Shown here in pieces: positions 32,163 to 44,566 of a stretch of DNA of 64,000 nt. The DNA is from Nymphaea colorata (taxonomy: Eukaryota; Streptophyta; Magnoliopsida; Nymphaeales; Nymphaeaceae): contig NC_045138.2 of the NCBI RefSeq assembly GCF_008831285.2, positions 23,717,934 to 23,781,933 of the forward strand. The letters are read 5' to 3'. Position 1 is the stretch's first letter. Each line of letters opens with the position of its first letter. The position numbers were made by a program, and so were the translations under genes. The notes beneath the pieces were generated by a model. It was not told the origin of the DNA, did no database searches, and saw only the letters and a list, made by a program, of their open reading frames with translations.

Positions 32163-34127
32163 ATGCTTGCCTTCCACCTGCAACCGAGAGTATCCTGTTG
32201 CTTCATTATGAATTATTCCCGGGTCCTCTTCTCCTCTTCCATTCCAGCACTCAACCCCATCGCGAACTCCACACCGGACGGTCCGCTCAACCAGTCGCTC
32301 CTCTACCTTATGGAGCATTGCCAGAGTTTCGAGCAACTAAAGCAACTCCATGGACGAACCATAGTCACCGGTCTAATCAATGACCGTATCTACTTAACTT
32401 CATTCCTCAGCTTGTGCACCAGGCTTGATAGTCTTGATCATGGTCTTTCTATATTTGATCGAATTGTTAGTGTTGATATGCTTATGTGCAACACAATCAT
32501 GAGGCAATGTGTGTCCAGCTCTTCACCGTGTGTAGCTTTTGAGTTCTACAAGAAATTATTGAGTAGAGGGGCTAGCCCTGATAGTTACACACTTCCTCTG
32601 GTCATAAAAGTGTGTGCCCATCTGCTTTTGCACCAAGAAGGGAGAGAATTTCATGCCCATGTGATTAAGTTTGGATACGAGCAGAATATATATGTACTGA
32701 ATGGTTTGATTCATATGTATGCTGAATTTGGTGACGTGATTACTTCTAAGCAAGTTTTTGACAGCATGGTCGTAAGAGATGTTGCTTCATGGACTTCATT
32801 GATGCATGCCTATGCAGATTCTGGTGACTACGTTGCTGCTCACAAGTTGTTTGATGAAATGCCTGAGAGAAATGTGGTCGCATGGACCACTATGATGGAG
32901 TGTTGGACAAGAGCTAATCAACCTGGTATCGCTATAAGTGCTTTCTATGAGATGAAGGTTGCTAATCAAGATATAGATGGGGTTGCCGTTGTCACCCTGG
33001 TTACGGCATGTGGGAAGTTGGGACGTGTCAAAATTCTCTATTGGGTTCATGGTGTTATTCAGAAACACGCACTAGAGGGCAATGTATCTGTAATGACAAC
33101 CTTGATTGATATGTTTGCTAAGTGTCATTCCATTGATTTTGCACATGCCATTTTCAACAGTATGAGTACTAGGAGCATTGTCACTTGGAATGTCATGATT
33201 TCTTGTTATGCAGAACTTGGTGAATTGGGTATTTCCTATTACATGTTCAATCAGATGCCCGACAAAAATATCGCTACTTGGAATAGTTTGATTGCAGGAT
33301 GCACTCGTTGTGGCTGTTACCATCAAGCAAAGGATGTGTTTAGGGTTATGCTATCGTCCAACTGGAAACCTGACCGGGTGACATTGGTTACCCTTATCTC
33401 AGCTATTGTCAAATCAGGTGATTTGACTTCTGGTAAGCAAGTTCATGGATTCATCTATAGGAGCAGAGTTCATTTGGATGTCAGCCTTGGAAATGCTTTA
33501 ATTGATATGTATGCCAGGTTTGGGTTTGTGAAGATGGCAAGACTGTTATTTGATTCCATGCCCGAGAGAAACATTGTTTCATGGAACACCTTGTTGATTG
33601 GGGCTGCCATGCATGGCCATGGCAATATGGCTGTTGATCTTTTTGAGGCGATGCAGTCTTCCTTAGTTAAGCCAGATGAAGTGACATTTGTGGCCATTCT
33701 TAGTGCGTGCAGTAGAGCAGGCATGGTGAAGGAGGCATTTTGGTATTTTGAGAGGATGAGATCAGTGTATAATGTTGAGCCAAAGGTTGTCCACTTTACA
33801 TGCATGGTTGATCTCCTGGGAAGGGCAGGCTATGTGGATAATGCATATCGACTGGTTAAAGACATCCCAGTTAAACCGGACGCCATATTGTGGGGCGCCC
33901 TACTGGGGGCTTGTAATGCTCATAGCTGCTTTAACCTTGGGAAATTTATTGGTGCAACTATGCTGGACGTTGCACCGGATGATAGTGCAACATATATTGC
34001 TCTTTCAAATATGTATGCTTCTGAAAATAGGTGGGTGGATGTAAAAACTATAAGAGACCTTATGAATGATAAGGGACTGAAAAAAACATATGGATACAGC
34101 ATCTTAAATGTGGATTCTGAAATTTGA
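32163..34127 (+). CDS. Pentatricopeptide repeat protein, PLS/E class, organelle-targeted (predicted)
   Basis: An intronless frame of 654 residues, typical for plant PPR genes. The ATG at 32163 gives the longest form; an ATG at 32208 (MNYSRVLFSSS) would also give a Ser/Arg/Leu-rich organelle presequence, and the choice is open. An LKQLHGRTI block near residue 60 precedes the repeats. Repeated PPR signatures follow: NGLIHMYAEFGD, VASWTSLMHAYADSGD, LFDEMPERNVVAWTTMMECW, VTWNVMISCYAELGE, NALIDMYARFGF and MPERNIVSWNTLL. They alternate in the P-L-S pattern to about residue 560. An E domain follows at about 570-654 (KPDAILWGALLGAC, then YIALSNMYAS). There is no DYW tail; it ends shortly after the E region. 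Proteins of this class bind specific organelle RNAs, often for C-to-U editing, and recruit a DYW partner. The RNA target cannot be told from the sequence. Confidence 0.93.
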   Translation: MLAFHLQPRVSCCFIMNYSRVLFSSSIPALNPIANSTPDGPLNQSLLYLMEHCQSFEQLKQLHGRTIVTGLINDRIYLTSFLSLCTRLDSLDHGLSIFDRIVSVDMLMCNTIMRQCVSSSSPCVAFEFYKKLLSRGASPDSYTLPLVIKVCAHLLLHQEGREFHAHVIKFGYEQNIYVLNGLIHMYAEFGDVITSKQVFDSMVVRDVASWTSLMHAYADSGDYVAAHKLFDEMPERNVVAWTTMMECWTRANQPGIAISAFYEMKVANQDIDGVAVVTLVTACGKLGRVKILYWVHGVIQKHALEGNVSVMTTLIDMFAKCHSIDFAHAIFNSMSTRSIVTWNVMISCYAELGELGISYYMFNQMPDKNIATWNSLIAGCTRCGCYHQAKDVFRVMLSSNWKPDRVTLVTLISAIVKSGDLTSGKQVHGFIYRSRVHLDVSLGNALIDMYARFGFVKMARLLFDSMPERNIVSWNTLLIGAAMHGHGNMAVDLFEAMQSSLVKPDEVTFVAILSACSRAGMVKEAFWYFERMRSVYNVEPKVVHFTCMVDLLGRAGYVDNAYRLVKDIPVKPDAILWGALLGACNAHSCFNLGKFIGATMLDVAPDDSATYIALSNMYASENRWVDVKTIRDLMNDKGLKKTYGYSILNVDSEI

Positions 34128-35236
34128 AGAATGTGAATACATGAAAACTTCTACTCTATCACGAAATCATTTATCTTGCTCTTTGAGGATAGGAGTAAAG
34201 TTCCTTAAGTTCTCCCATCAAGCATCAGAACTTTGAATCAAAGATCTTCAGTTAATCAAATGCAATACAATTTGAATTTCAACTGCCCGACAAAGAAGAC
34301 GATTTGGGTTTCAGTCACTGGTTTCTTTTACTTCTTAAAAAACATGAAAAAGATCTGTTACGAGTTCAAGCTATGCCTCATATTTTTGGAATTTTGCGTT
34401 GGAGGCCTGGCACATCAGCATATTCTCTGGCAAGAAGCAGGCTGTCACAAGTCTAAGCAAGCACAGGCCTTATGGAAAGAGTACTATCTTTAGGGTTCTG
34501 TTCCAACAGGCAAGCCAGAATATCTTTTGGCTCAGCGAGGCCGTAGTTTCCTCGGCATCCAAATTATTTGGAAAAAAAGAAAACTGAGAAAGGCGATGTC
34601 AAGAATAAAAGATAAAAGGAAAGGCGAGTTAAAAGGTCGATTATAAAACAAAGCAGGTTACAATAACACAATAACACGTTATTGTTTGTCTCAATAGGCG
34701 TAGCAAAGCTGGTTACGTTGGACTAGAAAAGGTGTAATTGCAGCACTTTCGGGTGTATCTTTCGGGTGTATCGTACCCCACTCAAGTCCTAACACCCAAG
34801 ACCCTGAAGGAGGGAGAATAAAGATTTTTTTTTTCCATGCGGTAGGTTGTTAACCTCATGTGTACATCAGACAACAACACTATTGTTTCTTGTTGCAGAC
34901 GTACACCTCTTTCTAAGAGGATGATCTAAGACGGTGACAAGGGCTTCTACACAACATAAAGTAAATTGGAGTAAGATCTTTGACAAGTGTTTGGACATGG
35001 CCTATATTAAAAGCATGTGTGTGCACACACGCATGTTTCTGTGCCCAGACCTACATTATGTTTATATATTTGTTATTTATTTACATCTTTTACGTTAGAG
35101 GAGAAGCCTTTTTTTTTTCTTTTGTTCGGAGGGAAGAGCGGGAAGGTATTAGCCACGGTCAAAAGCCGTGGCCGATAGACCCAAACCTCCCAACCCTTGT
35201 AGTTATTGATATTTTGCCATGATTTAGACAATGGCT
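34128..35236. other. 3' flank of the PPR gene, no gene seen
   Basis: AT-rich sequence between the PPR stop codon and the second gypsy element. No recognised motif. Confidence 0.5.
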
Positions 35237-35241
35237 GTTGC

Positions 35242-35640
35242 TGTCACGAGTTGACTCCTTCAGCCCGTGCGGCACGGTAAGAACCTGATTGCCGTAAACC
35301 TTCAAACCACCGAAAGGGGCGCAAAGGTAATTTTAGAAAATAAGTGTATAAAAAATGCTTTGTGAATAAAAAAATCTCGCAATGTATTCAATTTGTACAT
35401 CACGAGAAAAATAAGCAAGGAGAATTATCTCAACTTTACTTATATAGGATGGCCGAAGCCGCTTACAGGATTCCCAAGCCGACCACCCAAAACTAGGAAT
35501 CCCAATACATGATACTTAGACTGGTGGGAGGGTACTCCCTTACAAACAAACGAGCATAAGCAAAGGACTCAATATAAACAAAGGAAGTACACTGCAAAAC
35601 AAAGCAAAGGACTGTACAGACTCTTGGACACAGAGGAACA
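35242..35640 (-). repeat. 3' LTR of gypsy element 2
   Basis: It matches 40299-40705 over its whole length with scattered substitutions and an indel of about 8 bases near 35392. The + strand starts TGTCACGAGTTGAC and ends CACAGAGGAACA. Confidence 0.93.
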
Positions 35641-35653
35641 GGCTCCTCCCTTC
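35641..35653 (-). other. Polypurine tract of gypsy element 2
   Basis: On the - strand GAAGGGAGGAGCC directly precedes the 3' LTR. Confidence 0.75.
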
Positions 35654-35656
35654 AAA

Positions 35657-37234
35657 TCAAGCGTCGTCCTCGGCGCCAGCAGTTTCATGATAGGTCTTGA
35701 CTTCCAGCGGGTAGCGCTGCTTCATGCAGAAGGCATACTCCCAGGTTGGATTTTGTTCGCCTATCCACTTCACTTGGTACTTCTTCGACTTCCCTATATA
35801 GTTTGTTTTGTGCCCAAGAATTTCCTCCATCTGACGGTCTGCCGCTCGCTTGGTCGACGGGGCTCGCTGTAAGATCGGGTCTCGTTCTGGGATGCTTCTA
35901 TCAGGGTCTTCCTCATCAAAGTAGAAGAACTTCAGGTTACAGACATGAAACACTGAATGCACCTTAAAGTCTGGCGGCAAGTCTAGCTTGTAGACTAACT
36001 TCTTGATTCTTTTCAGCACTGTGAAGGGTCCCTCATACTTACGGATTAACGACTTGTGTCGACCACGAAAAATATCCGTGCGATCAGGATAGAGCTTCAC
36101 GAGGACTTGGTCACCAACTCGGAATTCCATTGGCCTTCGATTCCGATCTGTAAACTTTTTCATTTTCTTCGCAGCATTGTGGAGGAACACCTTGGCCATC
36201 TTTGTCTATTCCTGCCAATCGCGAATGAACTGGTAGGCAAAAGTAGGCCGTCCCTTTTCTTGAGTTGCAAGAGTATGAGGCATCAACGGTTGTTTTCCAG
36301 TGGCTATCTCGAACGGACTATGTCCAAAAGACTCGCTCTTTTGTAAATTGTAGCAAAATTGAGCTACATCCAACAATTTCACACAATTCTTTTGATTTAC
36401 AGTGACATAGTGCCAAATGTATTGTTTCAACAAGCCGTTGATCCGTTCAGTTTGGCCATCGGTTTGTGGGTGGAAACTCGTTGAGAATAATAAATCCAAA
36501 CCCAGCAAACAGAATATTTCGCGCCAAAATTTTCCTGTGAAGCGAGCGTCTCGATCACTGACAATGATTTTCGGCACGCCCCAATGCTTGACAATATGCT
36601 TCACAAATAACTCCACCGTCTTCTCCGCGAGACATTCCTTAGAGGCTGGGATGAAAGTGGCATATTTTGAGAATCTATCTACAACCACAAGGATGAAGCT
36701 GAAGCCGTCAACTTTGGGTAAGCTGATGATGAAAACCATGGAGAGGCATTCCCACGGACGTTCTGGAATAAGAAGAGACTCCGAGAGACCGGCAGGCTTC
36801 TGATTTGTTCCTTTGTCCTGCTAGCAAATCAAGCATGTTTTCACATATGCTTCAACATCATCACGCATCTGTGGCCAGTAGTAACCACGTTTGAGGAGCA
36901 CTAGCGTCCGCTCCTGGCCAGGATGGTCAGCCCACAACGAGTCATGGCATTCCTTCAACAATTCTTGCTGAAGGTTGCCCCATCTAGGTACGAAAACTCG
37001 TTCTCCTTTTGCCATCAAAAGTCCATCACGCAACCAGAATCGTCGCGTTTTCCCTGCTTCAGTTGTCTCGACCAAGTGCTTGGCCACAAGGTCTTGCTTC
37101 ATGCCTTCTCGAATCCACCCGAGAAGAGCACTCTCAAGTTGTGCTTCGGATGATGCTGTCCGAGTAGTTGCCAACTCCGCCTTCCGACTTAGTGCATCGT
37201 CTACGACGTTTGTTCTCTCTGCCTTGTACTCCAA
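35657..37234 (-). pseudogene. Integrase and chromodomain of gypsy element 2, cut by two TAG stops
   Basis: A single frame on the - strand runs from 37234 to 35657 and is interrupted only by TAG at 36821-36823 and TAG at 36206-36208. The order is: end of RNase H/linker, integrase zinc finger ending in TCLIC, catalytic core (VVVDRFSKYATF; IVSDRDARF; FHPQTDGQTE with the catalytic Glu kept), a GPFTVLKRI integrase C-terminal segment, and a chromodomain (YQVKWIGEQNPTWE). The first TAG falls right after the last zinc-binding Cys; the second lies between the core and the C-terminal part. Confidence 0.9.
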
Positions 37235-37356
37235 GGCAAAATCAAATTCCGCAAGGAATTCCTACCATCGGGCTTGCTTCGGGTTCAACTTCTTTTGAGT
37301 CTGGAAGTAACTTGCGGTTGTCAGTCTTTACCACAAATTGACTTCCCAACAAATTG

Positions 37357-37566
37357 TCAGTCTTTACTACAAATTGTCATCTCCCTTTCATGAACAGAAT
37401 ACCGACGTTCCGCGTCTTTAAGTTTTCTGCTTTCATAGGCAACCGGTTGACCTTCTTGCATCAACACTCCGCCAATAGCAAAATCTGATGCATCTGTGTG
37501 GACTTCAAACTTCTTCGAGTGGTCGGGTAACCTGAGCAGAGGCTCCTGTGTCAGGGCCCTCTTCAA
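37357..37566 (-). pseudogene. RNase H segment of gypsy element 2
   Basis: The frame shows FEVHTDASDFAIGGVL, the start of RNase H with its first catalytic Asp (TDAS), then YSVHEREM. A frameshift separates it from the reverse transcriptase upstream (ending at 37730) and another from the integrase downstream (starting at about 37234). Confidence 0.85.
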
Positions 37567-37729
37567 TTTCTCGAATGCATCTTCCTCAAGTCCTTCCCAA
37601 GCCTAAGTCTGGTTCTTCTTTAGCAATTCAGTGAGAGGTGCAGCTATCAAAGAATACCCCTCAATAAATCGCCGATTAGTTCACCAAGCCTAGCAAAGAA
37701 CGCAACTCTGGTACATTGGTTGGCTTTTT

Positions 37730-38905
37730 TCAGTCCTGAATAGCCCTCACTTTTTCTGTGTTCATTCGCAGTTGACCTTTCCCGACAATATGACCGAGAA
37801 AACTGATTTCTTGTTGGCCAAATAAGTACTTCTCGCGCTTCACATAGAGTTCATTTTCTTTCAACACCTTGAACACTTTCTGCAAGTGTTCCACATGATC
37901 TCCCATGGAGCCGCTGTACGCTACAATATCATCAAGATAGACCACCACGAACTTATCTAAGTACGAATAGAATATCTTGTTCATTAGAGTCGAAAAAGTG
38001 ACTGGGGCGTTCGTCAACCCGAAAGGCATTACCAAGAATTCAAAGGCACCGTAGCAAGTGACACAAATTGTCTTTGGCTCGTCACCGTCAACAATCCGAA
38101 CTTGCCAATATCCCGATCTGAAGTCCAGCTTGGAAAATACTCGAGCTCCACCTAGTTGATCAAACAGATCTACAATCAAAGGTAAAGGGTACTTGTTTTT
38201 CACCGTTACCTTGTTCAGCACTCGATAATCCACACATAGCCTTTTGCAACCATCATGTTTTGCTTGGAACAACACTGGTGCACCAAAAGGAGCTTTGGAG
38301 GGTCTGATTATACCTCCAGTTAGCATCTCATCCAACTGTCGCCGAAGCTCTTTTAATTCTACAGGGGCCATTCGATAAGGTGCCATTGCTGGGGGTTTGG
38401 CACCAGGAATGAGTTCTATGGCATGATCCACCTCATGTCGAGGTGGCAGCCGTTTAGGGAGCTCTGCAGGCATTGTTCCTACGAATTCCGCTAAGACAGG
38501 CGCAAGCGCCTTTAGGACCAGACCAAGGGAGTCATTAGTCACTTCCCTGATTGCCACCAAGTACGTCTCTTTACCGTGCTTTAGGTCTTTCTTCAACTGT
38601 AGAGCAGATATCATTGCGGCCTTACCCTTATCCCTCTTAACTGATATTGTTGGGACCATATAAGGAGACTTCTCGTCCATGATACTGATACTGCGCAGGT
38701 GTGGCATCGGGACCATTTTTGCTGTACTGAGGAGCTTCATTCCTAGGATCATCCAGAAATCATCCATCGGGACCACCGAGAAGTTGGCTCTTCTTGACCA
38801 ACTCTCAATCTTTACAACCGCATCCCGGGCTACACCGTGGATGGGTTTTGCCTCTGAGTTCACCACCTTCATGCGTAACTCTTCCTTCTCAAGGGTGAGG
38901 CCCAA
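37730..38905 (-). pseudogene. Protease region and reverse transcriptase of gypsy element 2
   Basis: A 391-codon frame. The N-terminal third is protease-like. The reverse transcriptase follows, with LCVDYRVLNKVTVKNKYPLP, FSKLDFRSGYWQVRI, MPFGLTNAPVTF and the catalytic YLDD at 37928-37939 (VVVYLDDIVAYS), then FLGHIV. The frame ends in a stop at 37730-37732, before the connection to RNase H. There is no ATG start; in such elements pol is usually made as part of a gag-pol frame. Confidence 0.92.
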
Positions 38906-38929
38906 CCTCCTCGCCTCCTCATCTGAGAC

Positions 38930-40257
38930 GAAGTTATGCGTCCTGTGTCTACCATGGCCATGGTAGGCCTTCCATTTACCAAAATCTCTAGGTACATGAG
39001 CTCGTTGGAAGGTGTCACTATCACCTTCTTTTTCTCCTTTTTCTTAGGGTGTTTAGAAGTTGAAGTGCACCTATCTTTGGTCCTTCCCCTTCTTCACCTT
39101 GTACCGCACCAGCAGATTGTCTTGAAGAGCTTGCCTGATTGTTTCTATTCTGACGCTTCAGACATTGTCTTCCCAAGTGGCTACCTTCGCAAAACCAGCA
39201 TTTCAACACTATTTCTGAGAGTTGCCATTTTTGCGAAAGAATGTCCTCCTCTCGACTTGATGCTGAGTCGATGATTCATCTTTGCGTTCCCGTCGATCTT
39301 TTTTCTTTCCTCCATGGTCAGGCTTCTTCGAGGGTCTGAAGGTGTTAGTGTTGCTCTTGCGCTGGTATCGGCCAAGCGTTCCGCTACCACATAAGCATCC
39401 TCCAAGGTCTCTGGATTATTCCTTTCCACTTCGGATTATGCCCACGATTGAAGTCCCAAAATAAACCAGTTCAATTTATCTTGTTCCTATATATCTGGCA
39501 CATTTAACATGAGCCTCTGATAGGCCCTCACATAATCTCGCAAAGATCCTGTATGTTTCATTTCACCGACCATCCGATAGGCATGGCGTGTTGCATTCGG
39601 GGGCATGAAGTAAGTTCTCAACTCTCGCTGAAAATCATCGAAAGTGTCTATTGTGCAGATCCCCTTTTGAACGTCGAGCTGTTTTCATTTCCACCATGCT
39701 ACAACATCGCCCTCCAGCAACATAACCGTTGTCTTGACCTGAAGGTCGTCCCCCACAACGCCTTGCAGATCTAGATAGTATTCAACTTCGAATAAAAAGT
39801 TGTCGATCATTCGACTATCCCTAGTCCCATTGTATTTCATTGGCCTCTGAACGTCGACCTTCACTAACCGATCGTCACCTCCACCTACAGAGATCTGTCG
39901 CTGTAGTGTGCGGTTCTTTATCTGAAGTTCCTTGACTTCAGCTTGCATTGCGGTCACTATGTTAGTAAGTGACCGATTCATGGCCATAAGATCGGCCATT
40001 TGATCTCGCAGGATCTTCATCTCGTCCTTCATTTCACCGAAGGACTCGGCTGCATTGCCCAACGCTTCTTCATGAGTAGTCACGTCGGTAATCAGCTTGT
40101 TCACCACCTCGACCAGGTCTTCCTGACCCTGGGATGTACCCATCTTGTCAAACTGGGCTACTCCCTTGCCCTTGGCGCTTCGCAGATTGTATTGAGTCGC
40201 CAGGACGTCCTTCTCGATCAACGATCGTCGGCGTGTAGTTCTATACCGACTATCCAA
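38930..40257 (-). pseudogene. gag and nucleocapsid region of gypsy element 2
   Basis: The first part (40257-39685) is a gag N-terminal region with a coiled-coil-like stretch and ends at a TGA right after AWWK. Retrotransposon gag core sequence continues (FDDFQREL, then PPNATRHAYRM), with more stops near 39490 and 39440. A zinc knuckle CWFCEGSHLGRQC lies at about 39160-39205; it has three rather than four residues between the second Cys and the His. No in-frame ATG opens the region near 40257. Confidence 0.85.
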
Positions 40258-40284
40258 TCGCTTCTCCAGATTGAACAGAACCTA

Positions 40285-40296
40285 GCTTTGATACCA
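40285..40296 (-). other. Primer-binding site of gypsy element 2
   Basis: TGGTATCAAAGC on the - strand, two bases inside the 5' LTR. It matches initiator Met tRNA with the same single A variant seen in element 1. Confidence 0.88.
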
Positions 40297-40298
40297 GC

Positions 40299-40705
40299 TG
40301 TCACGGGCTAACTCCTTCAGCTCGTGCGGCATGGCAAGAACCTGATTGTCGTAAGCCTTCAAACCACCGAAAGGGGCGCAAAGGTAGTTTTAGAAAACAA
40401 GTGTATAAAGAATGCTTTGTGAATAAAGAAATCTCGCAATGTATTCAACTTGAAAAATTTATACATCACGAGAAAGATAAGCAAGGAGAATGATCTCAAC
40501 TTTACTTATATATGATGGTCGAAACCGCTTACAGGATTCTCAAGCCGACCACCCAAAACTAAGAATCCCAATACATGACACTTAGACCGATGGGGGGTAC
40601 TCTGTTACAAGCAAACGAGCATAAGCAAATGACTCAATATAAGCAAAGGAAGTACACTGCAAAACAAAGCAAAGGACTGTACAGACTCTTGGACACAGGG
40701 AAACA
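40299..40705 (-). repeat. 5' LTR of gypsy element 2
   Basis: See the 3' LTR at 35242-35640. It is flanked on the right by the target duplication GTTGC (40706-40710). Confidence 0.93.
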
Positions 40706-40710
40706 GTTGC

Positions 40711-43700
40711 AACCATTAACATTTATACCATTAGCCATGGTGTTAGCTGTAGCAATTGCTTGCAAAAATTGAAAATGTTGATGATGACCTTAATATTAGT
40801 AACCGAAAAATGCAGCTCAATCAATTCTACTGTTGGTGCCCATACAAAGCATTTGCCAAACTTTAATGGGTGAAAGATGTGGTTGGACGGTTTGAGAGGT
40901 CGGTAAACTTTTAGGTGGGAATTCGAAGAACACCATATGCCCCTAAATACAGGTAATTGTTACCAAGTACTTGGCCAATTCGTGCCTCCGTTGCCCATTA
41001 ATGAGGCAGAGACTTTGGAACAGGGAAATTGAACTTTCGTGATTTCCACTCATTAAAACATGGTGTTTTAGTGACATTTATTAATGATAGGCCTCAGTCA
41101 TTTTCCTTTTTGGTTGTTTTTCACTGATCAACCAGAAAATTATTAATTTCCTTGCAAACTCGCATGCTTTTACAAGGACAAAACCAAATGGAACCTTATA
41201 ACTATAACCCTATTATCTTGTAATGAACACTTGCTATGTACCATCGAAATACCACAATACATTAGCTTAACCAAGAAAAGTTAGATTAGTCTTTAACTGT
41301 TTGTAAAAGATACGTTAAGAATCCAATTGTCTTTTTCATTTCAAGATGATTGATGAAAAGATCCTTCACGAGAAAGACAAGTTCCCCATGCTTCTTCCAA
41401 AATATCCCTGCATGGGTGCATAATAGACAAGCCCAAGAAAAGTTAATTAATGGCTAAAAAATTTGTCATGAGAAGGATATACATATCTAATCGATGAAGA
41501 GGTTGTACAATTATTTATTTTAAATTATTAACTTTCTTTCTTTTATGAAGAAGATGCTATACCAAGTAACACATCTCCAATCTTTTATATTTTTCTTTCT
41601 TCAGACAATTGAAGGTCTCAATATTTTAAGGATGTGACCTGCACTCCGAGAGAAATTACATGGCTGTGCAAGTTTAAGATCAATGGTGCCCCATATATTT
41701 TCTCAACTCACTTTGTGCTAATTTAAGCACATGATTTATTTAATCTCCTTGAAGAAGTGCTATCACTGTTAGAGTTGTCTAACGCTGGAAGACCAGAGTT
41801 GCGTTGAGGCATGAGCTCTCCTCTGCAATCACCAGCATAGATCTGACGAAGATAGAGATAAAGGATCAGTTCCCTCTATGCCGCACAGGCTCATGCTCAT
41901 ACTCTCATCAACTATGAGCACATGTATAAGAGTATTGTAGAAATAATTATGATAGGATTTAAGGGCATAATTACATAAGTTAACTAGGAGATTAGGATTT
42001 GTGGAAGGCTGCATTCAATGGTTTGTGATGGGTGTGACCTCAGTGTCGACTCTTCACTTGCTTAATGGAAGGGGGCAGAAAATTTTCACCTTAAAAGAAA
42101 GTCTATCAGGGAGAAGACCTACCCCTTTGTTTTTTTAGTAGCTCTGGAAAGGTTCTCGAGGAGTATTCAACAATGCCTTATGGATGGTATAGTCCGTCCA
42201 TTTGTTCTCAAAATTGCAGAAGAAATCAGTCTTGCAACTTAAGCGAAGAGTGTAGGAAATTGAAAGATGTGTAGGAATGAGAATTAATCAAGAGAAGAAG
42301 AGTTTGGTGGTAGCAGCTGATGAGAAGAAACATAAGTTCAAGATCATCTTGTCTACATTAGCAGAAACATTCTTGTTCAAACTAAGAGAACTACATTACC
42401 TTGCTTCTCAGTTCTTGCCCATCTCTCCTTCCATTTTTTTCTGTCTTCCAGACAGACCCCGTATCTCCTGTTCCAGACTCAATTCTTTGTTGAAGGTAAT
42501 TAACAACGAACCTTGACTTTCTTTCTGAGTGTTCCCAAGGCCCCATTCTAGTAAAGGCATCACCTCCATTACTTGCTACAATGATGCCCTCTGCCTATAG
42601 GCAGCAGCACTACAACAAACAGCATTCTTATATTGCTCACTACAACATTAATCATGACATGCATAATATCTAGCTTGCCTCCACACAAACCAGCCTAGAG
42701 TCATCCATATCTTCAGTCCTCCTCTCCCTCATTACAAATCATAAACTCACTTCCAACAAGAAGTTGGACGGAGAACAGCGTGTGCAAATTCAGATGCTAA
42801 AATATATGCTGGAGGAGTATTCTAAAAGACGTGAAAGCATGATGTGAGGAAGAAGTAAGTTGAGCCATGAGCGGATAAAATATATGCTGGATGTACATGG
42901 TTGAGAATTGTAGCATGTCACCTGTTGGGACTGAAGACTTGAAGGGTTTTGACGAAAAGAAAATTGGAGGGTGTCTTGTTTGAGCTTGTAATCACAATGT
43001 GAAGTAGTTCTTGGAGCGATTAATTAAATTATTGATTATGTTCTTTTGAACTCTGTCTGTCATCTCCTTCCTTGAGGTTCTTGATTATTTTGTTGTAGCG
43101 ATAAGACTTGTTTATTTTGGTCCTATATATATATATATATATACCACACACACACTCTTGATCTGAACCACCAACAACCTTAACACAAAATTTTTTGTTT
43201 ACCTTTTTCCTCTTCTCTCTTTGTTAAACGTGAAGAATAGAGAAACAACTACATAAATTATGATCGTTGAGCTTGGCAATTGAGAGAGAGAGAGAGGACC
43301 AGTAAGCAAACCAGCATGGAATGATCTGAACGCTAGTCAGGAGCACGATGCTCAGTTCATCAGGTCCCAACTGAACAACACGAGCTTGGCTTCTTTATCA
43401 TTTGTCTACTAGCGGCAACGGGTACAGTTTCATTTCATGCAATTTTAATCTTAGTAGCACAAAAACTGTTCAGTTCTTATTCAGAGACAACTTCCACAGC
43501 AACGGATAGGGTTGCAGTGTACTTGCATAGCCAACAGCTAATTGGATTGAATTGAAGCTACATAGTTGGCTCCATTAACTGACCAGGCTAATTGAAAGTC
43601 CCTTCAATAATGCAACCGATCTATTTTCAAACTAAAAAAAGCCGGATCACCAACTCCTCGATGCAGAAAATCTGTTAAATGTCTCAAGTAAAAGCAGGAA

Positions 43701-43800
43701 TATTCAACTTTGATATATTCTTCATTTATGGGCAATGAGAGAACAAATATTGTGTGGACCCACAGAACACCCCAGGCCAAACACGTTGGCATACCATAAT
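40711..43800. other. Intergenic, no gene supported
   Basis: AT-rich, with (TA)n at about 43126-43142 and (GA)n at about 43282-43297. Short open frames such as 42277-42516 show no known motif. Confidence 0.45.
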
Positions 43801-44566
43801 CTATTACAACAAATTTAAAAAAGAAAAAACACTAAACATAACGAACTGATGGAGGGAAAAGAAAAAGAAAGGCAACTTGGACACGGTGCATGTATCCAAA
43901 AATGAAAAGAAGCAACCACGTCCTCCGGTCAAGAACGCGTATCAGCAGGTTCATACAAGCCAATGCGGTGAAAAAATCCCATCCCAACCCTCAATTATCC
44001 CAACGCCACCCCCTTTTCCATTGATGACCAAACACATGAACAAGAAAAAGAAATTTAAGCGAGACAGTAGAACGCAAGAGTGGTAGATTCAATTTTCTGG
44101 GAGGCGGAAAAAGATGGGCAAAACTGTCTAAAAACCAGAAACAGTTTTCCTGTTTCACCGTAGCTAGATAACACATGGGTCAGCGCAAACCCCCTACACT
44201 GGTTCCCTCTAGATGGGCGCACCATCTACAGGCCTCCTGCTGTTAAAGAGAGCCGAGTTAGAGACCTTTACAACAGCAAGGACCAGAGTCATGAGCAACG
44301 TGTACGTGTCGCCATCTAGAGCTTTCTTCGCCCTCCACCAGACCTTCAGCATACCCTTGCATCTCACTACTTACCCCTATGCAAGAGAGGATGGAGGAAA
44401 CAAAAGCTTCGGTCTCCCTGATTTACGGTCAGTAGTAGCATCACGAGCGCGAGATGACCTCCAGCAACCAGATCACCGATTTTTAGTAGCTTCTCATCCT
44501 CGGGCTGCCAATTATGCATGAGCACCCTCGTCATCTGTATCCTGCCACAGTTAAAACTGCAAAAAC
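43801..44566 (-). other. Probable 3' UTR and 3' flank of the TIC homologue
   Basis: This lies just past the TIC stop codon on the - strand. No other gene is visible. The + strand frame at 44213-44521 is antisense to this flank and has no recognisable motif. Confidence 0.4.

Larger units (their letters stand above)
35242..40705 (-). mobile_element. Ty3/gypsy LTR retrotransposon (chromovirus type), minus strand, fuller but inactive
   Basis: LTRs of about 400 bp, 35242-35640 and 40299-40705, read TGTCACG...GGAACA and TGTCACG...GAAACA on the + strand. The target duplication GTTGC is exact (35237-35241 and 40706-40710). On the - strand, the order is 5' LTR, primer-binding site, gag with zinc knuckle, protease region, reverse transcriptase, RNase H, integrase, chromodomain, polypurine tract and 3' LTR. 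All major domains are present but cut by several stops and frameshifts. It lies about 1.1 kb downstream of the PPR gene and 3.9 kb beyond the 3' end of the TIC gene. Confidence 0.95.
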
